The position numbers were made by a program, and so were the translations under genes. This document shows, in pieces, positions 1 through 8,201 of a stretch of DNA of 64,000 nucleotides (position 1 is the stretch's first letter; every line of letters begins with the position of its first letter). The stretch spans positions 558,001 through 622,000 of the forward strand of contig NZ_JAHLME010000003.1 of NCBI RefSeq assembly GCF_018919395.1. The letters are read 5' to 3'. The notes beneath the pieces were generated by a model. It was not told the DNA's origin, ran no database searches, and was given only the letters and a program-made list of their open reading frames with translations. Source of the DNA: Geomonas azotofigens. GTDB lineage: Bacteria; Desulfobacterota; Desulfuromonadia; Geobacterales; Geobacteraceae.

Positions 1-522
1 GTGCGCCCGGTCGGTCCGGAGCAGGCCGCCAAGGAAGCGGCCAAGTACCGGGGCAACGACCGAAGCCTGATCCGTGCGCGCGCGGCGGCGGGGCTGGAGA
101 AGCTGACCGGGCTACCCCAGGTCGATCCCAAGCGGCTGGCGGTGATGGGATACTGCTTCGGTGGCACGGCCGCGCTGGAGTTGGCCAGAAGCGGCGCCGA
201 CGTTCTGGGTACGGTGAGCTTCCACGGCGGTCTCAGCACGCCCAATCCAGCGGACGCGAGGAACATACGCGGCAAGGTGCTCGCGCTGCATGGGGCCGAC
301 GACCCGTACGTGAAGCCGGATGAGGTGGCCGCGTTCCAGAAGGAGATGCGCGACGCCAGGGTGGACTGGCAGATGAACCTGTACGGCAACGCGGTGCACA
401 GCTTCACCAATCCCAAGTCCGGCAATGACAACAGCAAAGGGGCCGCCTACAACGAGAAAGCCGACCGGCGGTCGTTCGAGGCCATGAAGATATTCTTCAA
501 CGAGATCTTCGCAACTCGCTGA
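1..522 (+). CDS. Dienelactone hydrolase family protein, 3' part
   Basis: Reading frame 1 is open from the window edge to TGA at 520-522, so only the C-terminal 173 residues are seen and the true start lies upstream; the first GTG is probably internal. The piece has the alpha/beta-hydrolase layout of the dienelactone hydrolase family: nucleophile elbow GYCFGG with the Cys nucleophile typical of this family, then GADDPYV with the acid Asp, then HSFTNP with the catalytic His. The family hydrolyses lactone or ester bonds; the substrate here is unknown. A signal peptide cannot be judged because the N-terminus is missing. No downstream partner is close by. The family call is firm, the substrate is not. 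Confidence 0.85.
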   Translation: MRPVGPEQAAKEAAKYRGNDRSLIRARAAAGLEKLTGLPQVDPKRLAVMGYCFGGTAALELARSGADVLGTVSFHGGLSTPNPADARNIRGKVLALHGADDPYVKPDEVAAFQKEMRDARVDWQMNLYGNAVHSFTNPKSGNDNSKGAAYNEKADRRSFEAMKIFFNEIFATR

Positions 523-574
523 CCTGTGTCGGTCACCGGTGGCGCTCCAGCGCCTTGTCCTCCGGGCGCTATAG

Positions 575-594
575 GGGCAAATAATCATTTGCCC
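575..594. repeat. 20-bp palindromic repeat, copy 1
   Basis: GGGCAAATAATCATTTGCCC is a near-perfect inverted repeat preceded by TATAG. Related copies with CG in place of CA lie at 9057-9076 and 16331-16350, always between genes. The stem could fold in RNA on either strand. It resembles a dispersed intergenic repeat family; function unknown. Confidence 0.75.
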
Positions 595-661
595 AGCCAC
601 CGGTGCCCCACCGCCGCTGACGGCAGGAGCGGCTTCTGGGCGACAAGGGGACGAATCAATA

Positions 662-889
662 TTGGTCCGACGGCTGGAGCCTGGACGCGGAGCCGCCGAG
701 CCTTATTCCCTGCGGGCCCGTCCCGGCGCGCCGGTCGCCACACCGACCACCTGGGAGGAACTGGTCGCCGGGGCGAAGCCGGCTCCCTATGACCTGCGCA
801 ACCTCCACGAGCGCCTCGCAGGACTGCCGCGGGAGCCGTGGCCGGGGTGCTTCGAGTTGCGACAGAAGTTGCCAGGTGAGAGAGCTTGA
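662..889 (+). pseudogene. Remnant of a LigD-type polymerase (primase) domain C-terminus
   Basis: The frame 662-889 encodes up to 75 residues. From about residue 13 it reads like the C-terminal end of the LigD polymerase/primase domain: EPYSLRARPGAPVATP, then TWEEL, then YDLRNLHERLAGL and a closing PW. In LigD these form the end of the nucleotidyltransferase fold used in bacterial non-homologous end joining. The catalytic part is absent upstream and no ligase or phosphoesterase domain follows, so this is most likely a decayed fragment. The first dozen residues do not match the family, which suggests the breakpoint is near base 695. Expression is unlikely but not excluded. Confidence 0.6.
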
Positions 890-942
890 CTTGCCACCGC
901 GCGCGGCGTTATACCTGTGCAATTCCTTTTCCCGGAGCATCC

Positions 943-2208
943 ATGCCCGTTCGCTTCATCCACACCTCCGACATCCATCTCGGCAAGACCTACCGCGCCT
1001 CAGGCTGTGACGCTCAGCGTTACCAGGACTTCTTCACCACCTTCGCCGCCATCGTGGTCGACGCGGTGCGCGAGCAGGTCGACTTCGTCCTCATCGGCGG
1101 CGACCTCTTTCATACCGGCCAGATCCTCCCCAAGACCTTCGCCAAGACCATCGAGATCCTGCAGCCATTGAAGGATGCCGGCATCCCCTGTCTCGCCGTC
1201 GAGGGAAACCACGACTGGATCCACCGCCGCGACAGCGTCTCCTGGATGGAAGCACTCTCGCAGTTGGGTTACATCTCCCTGCTGCGTCCCTCCAGGAGCG
1301 GCGACGGCGGCTACCTTTTCGACCCCTTCGACCCGGAGCAGGGGAGCGGCGGGCATATCGAGGTCAAGGGAGTGAACATCTACGGCCTCGGTTACATCGG
1401 CTCCCAGGCCGGCAACCACGTGCCGCGCATCTGCGACGCCCTTTGCACCACGCGCAACATCCTGCTCTTTCACGTCGGGGTCTGGACGTACTCTCCGGTG
1501 GAGATCGGCAACATCAAGCCCGAGGAGGCGCAGCCCTTGGCGGCATGCTTCGACTACGTGGCACTGGGGCACGGGCACAAGCCCTACATCGTCACCGACG
1601 CCGACGGGCGCCCCTACGCCTTCAACCCTGGCTCGCCCGACTGCGTCAACTTCGGGGAGGAGCGCTACGACAAGGGATACTATCTGGCCGCGCTGGATCC
1701 GGACGGCACCGTGCGGCATGAATTCCGCCGCACCTCGCCGCGGCCGATGCTCGTCGTCACCGCCAACCTGGACGGAGCGGGCAACGCCACGGACGCCCTG
1801 GATCTGTTCAAGGCCCAGATGGCACAGAAGGTTGCCGGCTGCGGGGGGGACCGGGCACCGCTCATCGAGGTTCGCCTGGTGGGCAAGGTTGGCTTCCACC
1901 CCTTCGAGCTGAGCCGCGACCGCCTGCGCGCGTCGCTGTGCGAAATCTGCGAGCCGCTGCACCTTGAGATCAAGAACCACCTCTCGCTCGTTGCCGGCGG
2001 GGGAGGGGAGGAGAAGGTCAAGAAGAGCCTCGCGGAGATCGAGCGTGATGTGCTTGGCGAGCTGATCGGTGCCAATAGCCAGTACCAGGGGCGCGTGGAC
2101 GAACTGACACGCCTGAGCCTGGCGCTGCGCGACCTGGTGCTCAAGGGGGACGTGGAAGGCGAAGAATTGCTGAGCCTGCTTTCCGCGGGAGGTGAATCGT
2201 GCGCATAG
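943..2208 (+). CDS. sbcD: Exonuclease SbcD (Mre11-type nuclease subunit)
   Basis: Metal-dependent nuclease of the SbcCD complex, which opens hairpins and trims double-strand ends in the cytoplasm. The calcineurin-like phosphoesterase motifs appear in order: HTSDIHLGK (DxH) at residues 7-15, GGDLFHTG, GNHDW, a histidine in LLFHVG and GHGHKPY. The length of 421 residues is normal. The start ATG at 943 was chosen because the protein then begins MPVRFIHTSDIH, as expected for the family, with GGAG at 934-937 in front; an upstream TTG-type extension would add a non-conserved stretch. The stop overlaps the sbcC start by 10 bases, indicating translational coupling. Confidence 0.95.
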   Translation: MPVRFIHTSDIHLGKTYRASGCDAQRYQDFFTTFAAIVVDAVREQVDFVLIGGDLFHTGQILPKTFAKTIEILQPLKDAGIPCLAVEGNHDWIHRRDSVSWMEALSQLGYISLLRPSRSGDGGYLFDPFDPEQGSGGHIEVKGVNIYGLGYIGSQAGNHVPRICDALCTTRNILLFHVGVWTYSPVEIGNIKPEEAQPLAACFDYVALGHGHKPYIVTDADGRPYAFNPGSPDCVNFGEERYDKGYYLAALDPDGTVRHEFRRTSPRPMLVVTANLDGAGNATDALDLFKAQMAQKVAGCGGDRAPLIEVRLVGKVGFHPFELSRDRLRASLCEICEPLHLEIKNHLSLVAGGGGEEKVKKSLAEIERDVLGELIGANSQYQGRVDELTRLSLALRDLVLKGDVEGEELLSLLSAGGESCA

Positions 2209-5162
2209 TCTCGGTCCATCTCAAGAACATCAAGTCGCACCGCGACAAGGAACTGGTGTTCTCGCCGGGGATCAACGTCCTTTCCGGCGCCAACGGTTCC
2301 GGCAAGAGCACCATCTTCGAGGCCATCGGCTACGCCCTTTTCGGCGTCGACGCCAAGGACTTCGTCTCAAACGCGGATCGCTTCCTCACCATCGGCACCA
2401 AGCGCGGTGAAATCGGCGTGGTCTTCGAGCCGGCGCCGGGCGAGCTGTACCGGGTGACCCGCACCGTGGGCACCGCCGGGAAGTGGCTCCTGGCCAAGGA
2501 GGTGGGCGGCGAATTCGAAGTCGAGGAACATGCCAACATGGAGGAGACCGAGGCGCGCATCGCGCAACTGCTCGGCCTCTCCGGCGGACGGCCGTTGTCG
2601 GAGCAGTTCAAGCTGGTGATCGGCCCCTTCCAGAACGACTTCCTCGGTCCCTTCGTGATCAAGCAACCCGCCAAGCGCCAGGATGCCTTCGACGAGATCC
2701 TCGGCATCGATGCCTGGCGCAAGACCCAAGATAAAACGAAGGTTTTGACCAGCACCATTAAGGCGAAGCTCGACGTGCTGCAGGCCGAGGTCGATAGCAA
2801 GTCCGAGCAGGTCGCCGTCCTTCCCGCCAAGGAAGAGGAACTGGCCGCTCTGCTGGCGCTGGGGGAGACCAAGCGGGCCGAGTTGGTGGCCAAGAACGCG
2901 GACCTTGAGCGTGCCACGGCGTTACTGACCGCGCTCGAGACGAAAAAAGAGGCGATCCAGTCGGTCCAGCAGGAGGTCCAGGGGTTCGAGGAGCGCGCCG
3001 ACTCCGGCAAGAACTACGTCGCCAACCAGCAGCTTTTGGTCGAACAATCCCGGCAGGCGGCGGCGCAGCTGGCCGAGGCGGCTGCCGGAAAGCAGGGGTA
3101 CGACGCGGCAGAGGCAAGGCTCAGGGAACTGCGCGAACGGCAGCAACAAAAGCACCTGCTGGAAAAGAAGCTCGCCGACCTGGAAAAGGAACAGGGGAGC
3201 GTGCAGGCCATGCTGGACGCGGAGAGCCGCGAACTCGAGCTCGCCAAGGCGTCCATGGACGAGGAGCGCAAACGCCTCACGGTCGACCTGGAGGCCCTGG
3301 CGGCCGCCCTGGCGGAGCAGAAAAATCGTGAGGCCGTGGCGGCGCAGGGATTGGCTGCGGCGGAGCAAAGCCGAACCGCGTTCCGCAAACTCCCCATGCA
3401 CAACATGGAGGGCACGCTGCCCTACCTCAACGTCGCCCTCAGCCGGATCGAGGAGATCGACCGGCAGATCCGGGAACGTGAGAGTGTCCTGGCCGGTACC
3501 GCCCCCCTCAAAGCTGAGGCGGAGCAACTCGCCGCGCGCCAGGCACGGTTGGAGCAGATCCAGACGCGCCGGTCCGAGTTGGCGGGGCGCAGGCATTCAC
3601 TGGTCGAGGGGCGCGACAAGATCGGCGCAGGCGCGTGTCCCTTCTTCCAGGAGCCGTGCCAGAACCTGCAGGGAGCGGACCCCGCCGGTCTCTTCGAAGT
3701 CCGCATCGCCGCCCTCGATGACGAGATCGCCGGGCTCGACGGCGAGGCGGTCGAACTGGCTGCCCAGGTCGGTTCGGCGCAGCAGGCCGCTCGCGAACTG
3801 GCGGGCATGGAGCAGGTCGCCCTTGAGCTCACCAAGGCCGGGCGGGAGCGGACCAAACAGGAAGAAGAGTTCGGCCGCAATTACGCGCAGATCGCTGTTC
3901 CCGCGCTTCGTGCGCCGCTTGAAGAGTGGCTGGCAACCGCATGTATTGGCACCGTTTCGCTCTCCAGCTTGCCGGTTGCGGAACTCGACCTGGCGGCGGC
4001 CCCGCAACAGCGCCGGGACGCGCTTGCCCAAACGACGGACGCTTGGCAGCGGGTCATCACCACGTTGGAAACGGCACTGGAAGAGCGGGTCAAGCTGGCG
4101 AGTGAGCCGGTTCAGGAATGTGCCCGCAAACTTGCCGAGCTGTCCGCACGGGGGGAGGTGCTCGAACAAAAGGAGCGCGAACTTGCCGCCGCACAGGAAC
4201 GGACAGCCCTGCGCGAACAGTCCGTGGCGAGGCACAGCGGGCGGCTTGCCGCGCTCGTGACGGAGGTCGGCGCCCGGAAAGCCGAGATCGCCGCCTTTGC
4301 CGACGTTGAGCGTGGCGTGAAGGATGCGGAGGAGGAAATGGTCCGTTTCCAGCCGGCACGCGACAGCTACATAGCCAACCAGAAGTCGGCGGAAGAGTTG
4401 GGCAAGCGCCAGGAGATGCTGGAGAAATACCAGGCGCGCCTGCAAGAGGTAAAGGCATCGCTGGCCGCCAAGCAGGCCGAGCTGGGTGGGCTGGTTGCGG
4501 ATTACCGTGCCGAGCAGCACGAGGCGGTGAAAAACGAGCGCGAACAGCTGGTGATGACGGCGACGAGGCTCACCTCCGAGCTAGGTGCCATCGCTGAAGG
4601 GGTAACCCGGCTGGAGGGAGAGACCGCCGCGCTGCGCGCCGTTGCCGCCGAAATTCAGCAGAAGCTCTCTGCCATCGACAAACTGAAGGAGCAGGCCGAC
4701 CTGGTAAAGTTCCTGCGCAACCAGGTGTTCAAGAACGTCTCCGCGCAGCTTTCCGAGCGTTTCCGAGAAGAGATCAGCTTCCGGGCCGATCGCATCTACC
4801 GCAGCATCTGCGAGTCCGACGAGGAGCTCCTCTGGGGCGACAACTACCAGATCGTCCTGAAGGACATGGTGGACGGCGCCATGAGGGAGCGCAGCGATGA
4901 CCAGCTCTCAGGGGGGCAGATGATGAGCGCGGTGGTGGCCCTGCGGCTGGCCCTGCTGCAGACCATCGGCGCCCGCATCGCCTTCTTCGACGAGCCCACC
5001 TCGAATTTGGACGCCGAACGGCGCGAGAACCTGGCCAAGGCGTTCCGCGCCATTGACGTCGGGCAGGAGGAGGTCACCGAACACTGGTACGACCAGCTCT
5101 TCCTGGTAAGCCACGACCTGAGTTTCACCGAGATCACCGATCAGACCATTCAGTTGGATTAG
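2199..5162 (+). CDS. sbcC: Exonuclease SbcC (Rad50-type ATPase subunit)
   Basis: SMC-like ATPase partner of SbcD. Residues 1-180 form the N-terminal ATPase lobe with Walker A GANGSGKST; long coiled coils run to about residue 800; the C-terminal lobe carries the signature LSGGQ and the Walker B FFDEPTSNLD. At 987 residues the length is typical. The hook region at mid-protein has Cys480 and Cys487 in CPFFQEPC, a CX6C arrangement rather than the textbook CxxC zinc hook. Start is GTG at 2199, which overlaps sbcD and gives the conserved beginning MRIVSVHLKNIKSH. It forms an operon with sbcD. Confidence 0.95.
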   Translation: MRIVSVHLKNIKSHRDKELVFSPGINVLSGANGSGKSTIFEAIGYALFGVDAKDFVSNADRFLTIGTKRGEIGVVFEPAPGELYRVTRTVGTAGKWLLAKEVGGEFEVEEHANMEETEARIAQLLGLSGGRPLSEQFKLVIGPFQNDFLGPFVIKQPAKRQDAFDEILGIDAWRKTQDKTKVLTSTIKAKLDVLQAEVDSKSEQVAVLPAKEEELAALLALGETKRAELVAKNADLERATALLTALETKKEAIQSVQQEVQGFEERADSGKNYVANQQLLVEQSRQAAAQLAEAAAGKQGYDAAEARLRELRERQQQKHLLEKKLADLEKEQGSVQAMLDAESRELELAKASMDEERKRLTVDLEALAAALAEQKNREAVAAQGLAAAEQSRTAFRKLPMHNMEGTLPYLNVALSRIEEIDRQIRERESVLAGTAPLKAEAEQLAARQARLEQIQTRRSELAGRRHSLVEGRDKIGAGACPFFQEPCQNLQGADPAGLFEVRIAALDDEIAGLDGEAVELAAQVGSAQQAARELAGMEQVALELTKAGRERTKQEEEFGRNYAQIAVPALRAPLEEWLATACIGTVSLSSLPVAELDLAAAPQQRRDALAQTTDAWQRVITTLETALEERVKLASEPVQECARKLAELSARGEVLEQKERELAAAQERTALREQSVARHSGRLAALVTEVGARKAEIAAFADVERGVKDAEEEMVRFQPARDSYIANQKSAEELGKRQEMLEKYQARLQEVKASLAAKQAELGGLVADYRAEQHEAVKNEREQLVMTATRLTSELGAIAEGVTRLEGETAALRAVAAEIQQKLSAIDKLKEQADLVKFLRNQVFKNVSAQLSERFREEISFRADRIYRSICESDEELLWGDNYQIVLKDMVDGAMRERSDDQLSGGQMMSAVVALRLALLQTIGARIAFFDEPTSNLDAERRENLAKAFRAIDVGQEEVTEHWYDQLFLVSHDLSFTEITDQTIQLD

Positions 5163-5316
5163 CCAACTTCTCCCCCTCCCTTGACGCGCCTGCGCCGCAG
5201 CGCTTCGGTCCGCGCAGGCGGAAGGGGACCTAGCCATTTGCGAGCCCACGAGCGGGCAACTTACCCCACCCCCTGCCCCCCTCCCGCAAGGGGAGGGGGG
5301 ATAAGGATTTATATTC
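5163..5316. repeat. GC-rich intergenic hairpins (REP-like)
   Basis: Between sbcC and the transporter gene lie two inverted repeats: CGCCTGCG paired with CGCAGGCG (5187-5220) and a long C-run/G-run stem around a GCAA loop (about 5276-5300). No T-tract follows on the plus strand, so they are not classical terminators. The second resembles the CCCTCTCCC-type hairpins at 44046-44074 and 46505-46590. They may stop transcripts or be REP-type dispersed repeats. Confidence 0.5.
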
Positions 5317-6213
5317 ATGAATAACACGCATCGTGGAGCCTGGTTCATCGTCGCCTCGGCGGCTGGATTCGCCACGCTCGGCATCCTCATAAAAAGCGCC
5401 TTCACCGGCGGCGCCAATATCAGCACCGTTCTGGCGGGGCGTTTCCTCCTTGCCGGTGTCTTCCTCTTCGGCATCCTGCGCGCCCGCGGCATCAACTGTG
5501 CGCTTGACCGCAGGACCGCGCTGCAGCTCATCCTCATGGGAGCCGTCGGCTATGGCGGCATGTCCGGGCTCTACGCCAACGCCATCCACTACCTCCCCGC
5601 ATCGCTTACCGGAATGCTCCTTTACACCTATCCCGCCCTGGTTACGGTCCTCGCTCTCATCGTGGGCGACGAGCGCTTCAACGCTCCCAAGGGGATCGCG
5701 CTCGTGGTCTGCTCGGTAGGGCTCGTCTTGCTGCTGGGGGCCTCGTTCGAGGGGGCGCAACTGGCGGGGGTGCTTTCGGTCCTTGGTGCGGCGGTGATCT
5801 ACAGCTGCTACATCATCATCGGCAACCGGATCCTCAAGAACATCGACCCGATGGTGACCTCGCTCTGGGTCTGCACCGCCGCCGGGCTTGCCTTTCTCTG
5901 CTATGGCACCGCCAAAGGCGAACTGGTCCTCGACCTCAGCCCGCGGGGCTGGCTTTCCATCGTCGCTATCGCCGTGTTCCCGACCCTTTTTGGCGTCATG
6001 GGGTTCTTCGCCGGCCTGCGCCTGATCGGCGCCACCAACGCCTCCATCATCAGCATGCTGGAGCCGCTTATTACCGTGCTTCTGTCCATGATCCTGCTTG
6101 GCGAGCGGATCACCCCCCTGCAGGGTTTCGGCGGCGCGGTGCTCCTCTTTGGCGGGCTCATCCTGCAACTATGGGGACACGAGGCACGGCACGAGACGGT
6201 GACAGAGGTATGA
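5317..6213 (+). CDS. EamA/DMT superfamily transporter
   Basis: Hydrophobic 298-residue inner-membrane protein with about ten predicted membrane segments arranged as two EamA repeats, each of about 140 residues. The first repeat covers residues 5-140 (GFATLGILIKSAFTGG near the start) and the second about 150-290, ending in LEPLITVLLSMILLGE, the conserved end of the second EamA unit. The family exports or exchanges small metabolites such as amino acids, nucleotides or sugars; the substrate cannot be read from sequence. It stands alone between sbcC and the M50 protease and is followed by a 9-bp stem hairpin. Confidence 0.88.
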   Translation: MNNTHRGAWFIVASAAGFATLGILIKSAFTGGANISTVLAGRFLLAGVFLFGILRARGINCALDRRTALQLILMGAVGYGGMSGLYANAIHYLPASLTGMLLYTYPALVTVLALIVGDERFNAPKGIALVVCSVGLVLLLGASFEGAQLAGVLSVLGAAVIYSCYIIIGNRILKNIDPMVTSLWVCTAAGLAFLCYGTAKGELVLDLSPRGWLSIVAIAVFPTLFGVMGFFAGLRLIGATNASIISMLEPLITVLLSMILLGERITPLQGFGGAVLLFGGLILQLWGHEARHETVTEV

Positions 6214-6217
6214 GGAG

Positions 6218-6245
6218 GGGACAGGCACCTAACGTAGCCTGTCCC
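6218..6245 (+). terminator. Hairpin after the EamA gene
   Basis: GGGACAGGC (6218-6226) pairs perfectly with GCCTGTCCC (6237-6245) around a 10-base loop, five bases after the transporter stop. There is only a short T-rich tail, so it is a weak or factor-assisted terminator. The GGGGACAGGCACCT string recurs at 48922, so it may also belong to a dispersed repeat. Confidence 0.5.
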
Positions 6246-6284
6246 TTCTGCCGCACGATGCTCCCTTCCAATCGCCTGCTATCG

Positions 6285-6313
6285 TTGACTTTCAAAGAGC
6301 GATCTGCTAGAGA
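6285..6313 (+). promoter_or_regulatory. Sigma-70-type promoter for the M50 protease gene
   Basis: TTGACT at 6285-6290 and TAGAGA at 6308-6313 are separated by 17 bases, about 37 bases ahead of the ATG at 6350. The spacing and the -35 box are good; the -10 box is fair. Confidence 0.5.
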
Positions 6314-6349
6314 CATAGGGCTTGTAGCTAACCCGGCTTAAAGGAAGAC

Positions 6350-7033
6350 ATGGAAGAGTTCTTCATCAAGTTGTCCATCATGCTGGTTCCCGCGTTGATG
6401 GCAATTACCTGCCACGAGGTGTCGCATGGCTGGGTCGCCGACAGGTTCGGTGACAACACGGCGAGATACCTGGGGCGCCTGACGCTCAACCCACTGAAAC
6501 ATCTCGACATCCTGGGTACGCTGATGATCTTCGTGGTCGGGATCGGGTGGGCCAAGCCGGTGCCGGTCAATTTCGGCAACCTGCGTCATCCCAAGAGGGA
6601 CATGATCTGGGTAGCCGCCGCCGGCCCCATCACCAACTTCTGCCTGGCGACCGTCTCGGCCGTCGCCATGCGCGCCGTCATAGCCGGCACCCAGGGCGCC
6701 GCCGAGGGATCCATGATGGCCGCCTTCGCCGATCCCATCACCCTGATGCTGGCGTTCTCGGTCTACATCAACCTGATGCTCGGCGTGTTCAACCTGATCC
6801 CGATACCTCCCCTGGACGGCGGTCGGGTCGCGGTCGGGGTGCTGCCCTACAGCCTGTCCATGGCGCTCGCCAGGGTGGAGCCCTTCGGCATGATCATCAT
6901 CATTGCCTTGGTGTTTTTCACCAAAGCTTTCAGCTATGTTATTGCACCCGCCCTCAATTTCGGCGTGCACCTCTTGGCCGGTCCTTACGCGAACCTGGTC
7001 TTCGGTGTCACCAAGCTCATGATGAAAGGGTAG
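6350..7033 (+). CDS. Site-2 protease family (M50) zinc metalloprotease
   Basis: Integral membrane protease of 227 residues. The zinc motif HEVSHG (HExxH) lies in the first membrane segment near residue 22, and the second metal-binding motif appears as NLIPIPPLDGGR at about residues 147-158. This short form without PDZ or CBS domains matches the small Rip3-like M50 group. Such enzymes cut transmembrane substrates such as anti-sigma factors; the substrate here is unknown. AGGA lies just before the ATG at 6350. The trpS gene follows after 31 bases, so the two are probably cotranscribed, as often seen in Desulfuromonadales. Confidence 0.9.
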   Translation: MEEFFIKLSIMLVPALMAITCHEVSHGWVADRFGDNTARYLGRLTLNPLKHLDILGTLMIFVVGIGWAKPVPVNFGNLRHPKRDMIWVAAAGPITNFCLATVSAVAMRAVIAGTQGAAEGSMMAAFADPITLMLAFSVYINLMLGVFNLIPIPPLDGGRVAVGVLPYSLSMALARVEPFGMIIIIALVFFTKAFSYVIAPALNFGVHLLAGPYANLVFGVTKLMMKG

Positions 7034-7064
7034 GGGAGCAGAATCCAAAAAGGAGTTCGATTCT

Positions 7065-8048
7065 ATGAGCAACAACCGTATCGTTAGCGGCATGAGACCT
7101 ACCGGAAAGCTGCACCTGGGGCACTACCACGGGGTTCTGTCCAACTGGATGGAATTGCAGCGCAACTTCGAGTGCTTCTTCTTCGCCGCCGACTGGCACT
7201 CGCTGACCACCGAGTACGCCAGCACGGACGGTATCCAGGACAGCATCAACGAGATGGTGCTCGACTGGCTCGCTTTCGGGATCGACCCCGAGCAGAGCGT
7301 GATCTTCAAGCAGAGCCGGGTGCCGCAGCACGCCGAGCTGAACCTGATCCTCTCCATGATCACCCCGGTCTCCTGGCTGGAGCGCAATCCGACCTACAAG
7401 GAGATGCAGGATAACCTGACCACCAAGGACCTCTCCACCTTCGGCTTCCTGGGCTACCCGGTGCTGATGGCTTCCGACATCATCGTGTACAAGGCGGCCC
7501 GCGTCCCCGTCGGCCAAGACCAGATTCCGCATCTCGAGATCACCCGCGAGATCGCCCGCCGCTTCAACTACCTCTACGGCGAGGTGTTCCCGGAGCCGGC
7601 GGCGCTTTTGACCGAGACCCCCAAGGTGCTCGGCATCGACGGGCGCAAGATGAGCAAGAGCTACGGCAACGCCATCTTCCTTTCCGACGACGCCGAGGAG
7701 ACCAGGAAAAAGGTCATGTCCATGGTCACCGACACCTTGCGCCCCTTCAAACGCGACCCGGGCGAGCCCGACCGCTGCGTCGCCTTCACCCTGCACTCCC
7801 TCTACGTCGATGCCGACAAGCGCGCCGAGATCGTGGAAGGGTGCCGTAGCGCCCAGCTTGGCTGCGTCGACTGCAAGAAGATCCTGGCCCAGGCCATGGT
7901 CGACACCCTGGCGCCGTTCCGCGAGAAGCGCGTGGAACTGACCGAGAAGCCGGGTCTGGTCGATGAAGTGCTCGCCGAGGGGAGCCGCAAGGCGGAAGTC
8001 GTCGCCAAGCAGACCATGGACGAGGCCCGCGCCGCGCTGAAGGTCTAG
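7065..8048 (+). CDS. trpS: Tryptophanyl-tRNA synthetase
   Basis: Charges tRNA-Trp with tryptophan. Class I signature motifs are present: the HIGH-like sequence KLHLGHYHG at residues 15-23 and the KMSKS loop GRKMSKSYGN near residue 195. The length of 327 residues matches bacterial TrpS. The conserved opening RIVSGMRPTGKLHLGH supports the ATG at 7065, which has AAGGAG ten bases upstream. It follows the M50 gene closely and is followed by the heptamer inverted-repeat element. Confidence 0.96.
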   Translation: MSNNRIVSGMRPTGKLHLGHYHGVLSNWMELQRNFECFFFAADWHSLTTEYASTDGIQDSINEMVLDWLAFGIDPEQSVIFKQSRVPQHAELNLILSMITPVSWLERNPTYKEMQDNLTTKDLSTFGFLGYPVLMASDIIVYKAARVPVGQDQIPHLEITREIARRFNYLYGEVFPEPAALLTETPKVLGIDGRKMSKSYGNAIFLSDDAEETRKKVMSMVTDTLRPFKRDPGEPDRCVAFTLHSLYVDADKRAEIVEGCRSAQLGCVDCKKILAQAMVDTLAPFREKRVELTEKPGLVDEVLAEGSRKAEVVAKQTMDEARAALKV

Positions 8049-8053
8049 AAGAT

Positions 8054-8177
8054 GTTCTACGTTCTATGTTCTAGGTTCTGCGTTTGAACCTTTGAGATGC
8101 GAATTGTGTCGCGGTGGCAGGCTCTGCCGTGAATGTTTCGGCTGGTAACGTAGAACATAGAACGTAGAACATAGAAC
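8054..8177. repeat. Inverted clusters of a GTTCTAC heptamer, copy 1
   Basis: Four head-to-tail heptamers (GTTCTAC, GTTCTAT, GTTCTAG, GTTCTGC) at 8054-8081 face four complementary ones (GTAGAAC, ATAGAAC, GTAGAAC, ATAGAAC) at 8150-8177, with about 70 unrelated bases between. It fills the trpS-scpA spacer. A second element of the same design lies at 21147-21247. The transcript could form a long stem; it could also be a miniature mobile repeat. Confidence 0.8.
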
Positions 8178-8201
8178 AGTTTTTAGGTTTTAGGAGTTTT
8201 T

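Larger units (their letters stand above)
523..942. other. Spacer with a palindromic repeat and a gene remnant
   Basis: This 420-base gap between the dienelactone hydrolase and sbcD has no intact gene. It contains a copy of the 20-bp palindromic repeat (575-594) and a plus-strand fragment resembling the end of a LigD polymerase domain (annotated separately). Other open frames here on both strands have no recognisable family signature. Decay of a former DNA repair gene is the likely origin. Confidence 0.6.

Noticed and set aside
523..942. Functional gene in the 662-889 frame
   Set aside because: Only the tail of a LigD polymerase domain is present and the catalytic residues are missing.
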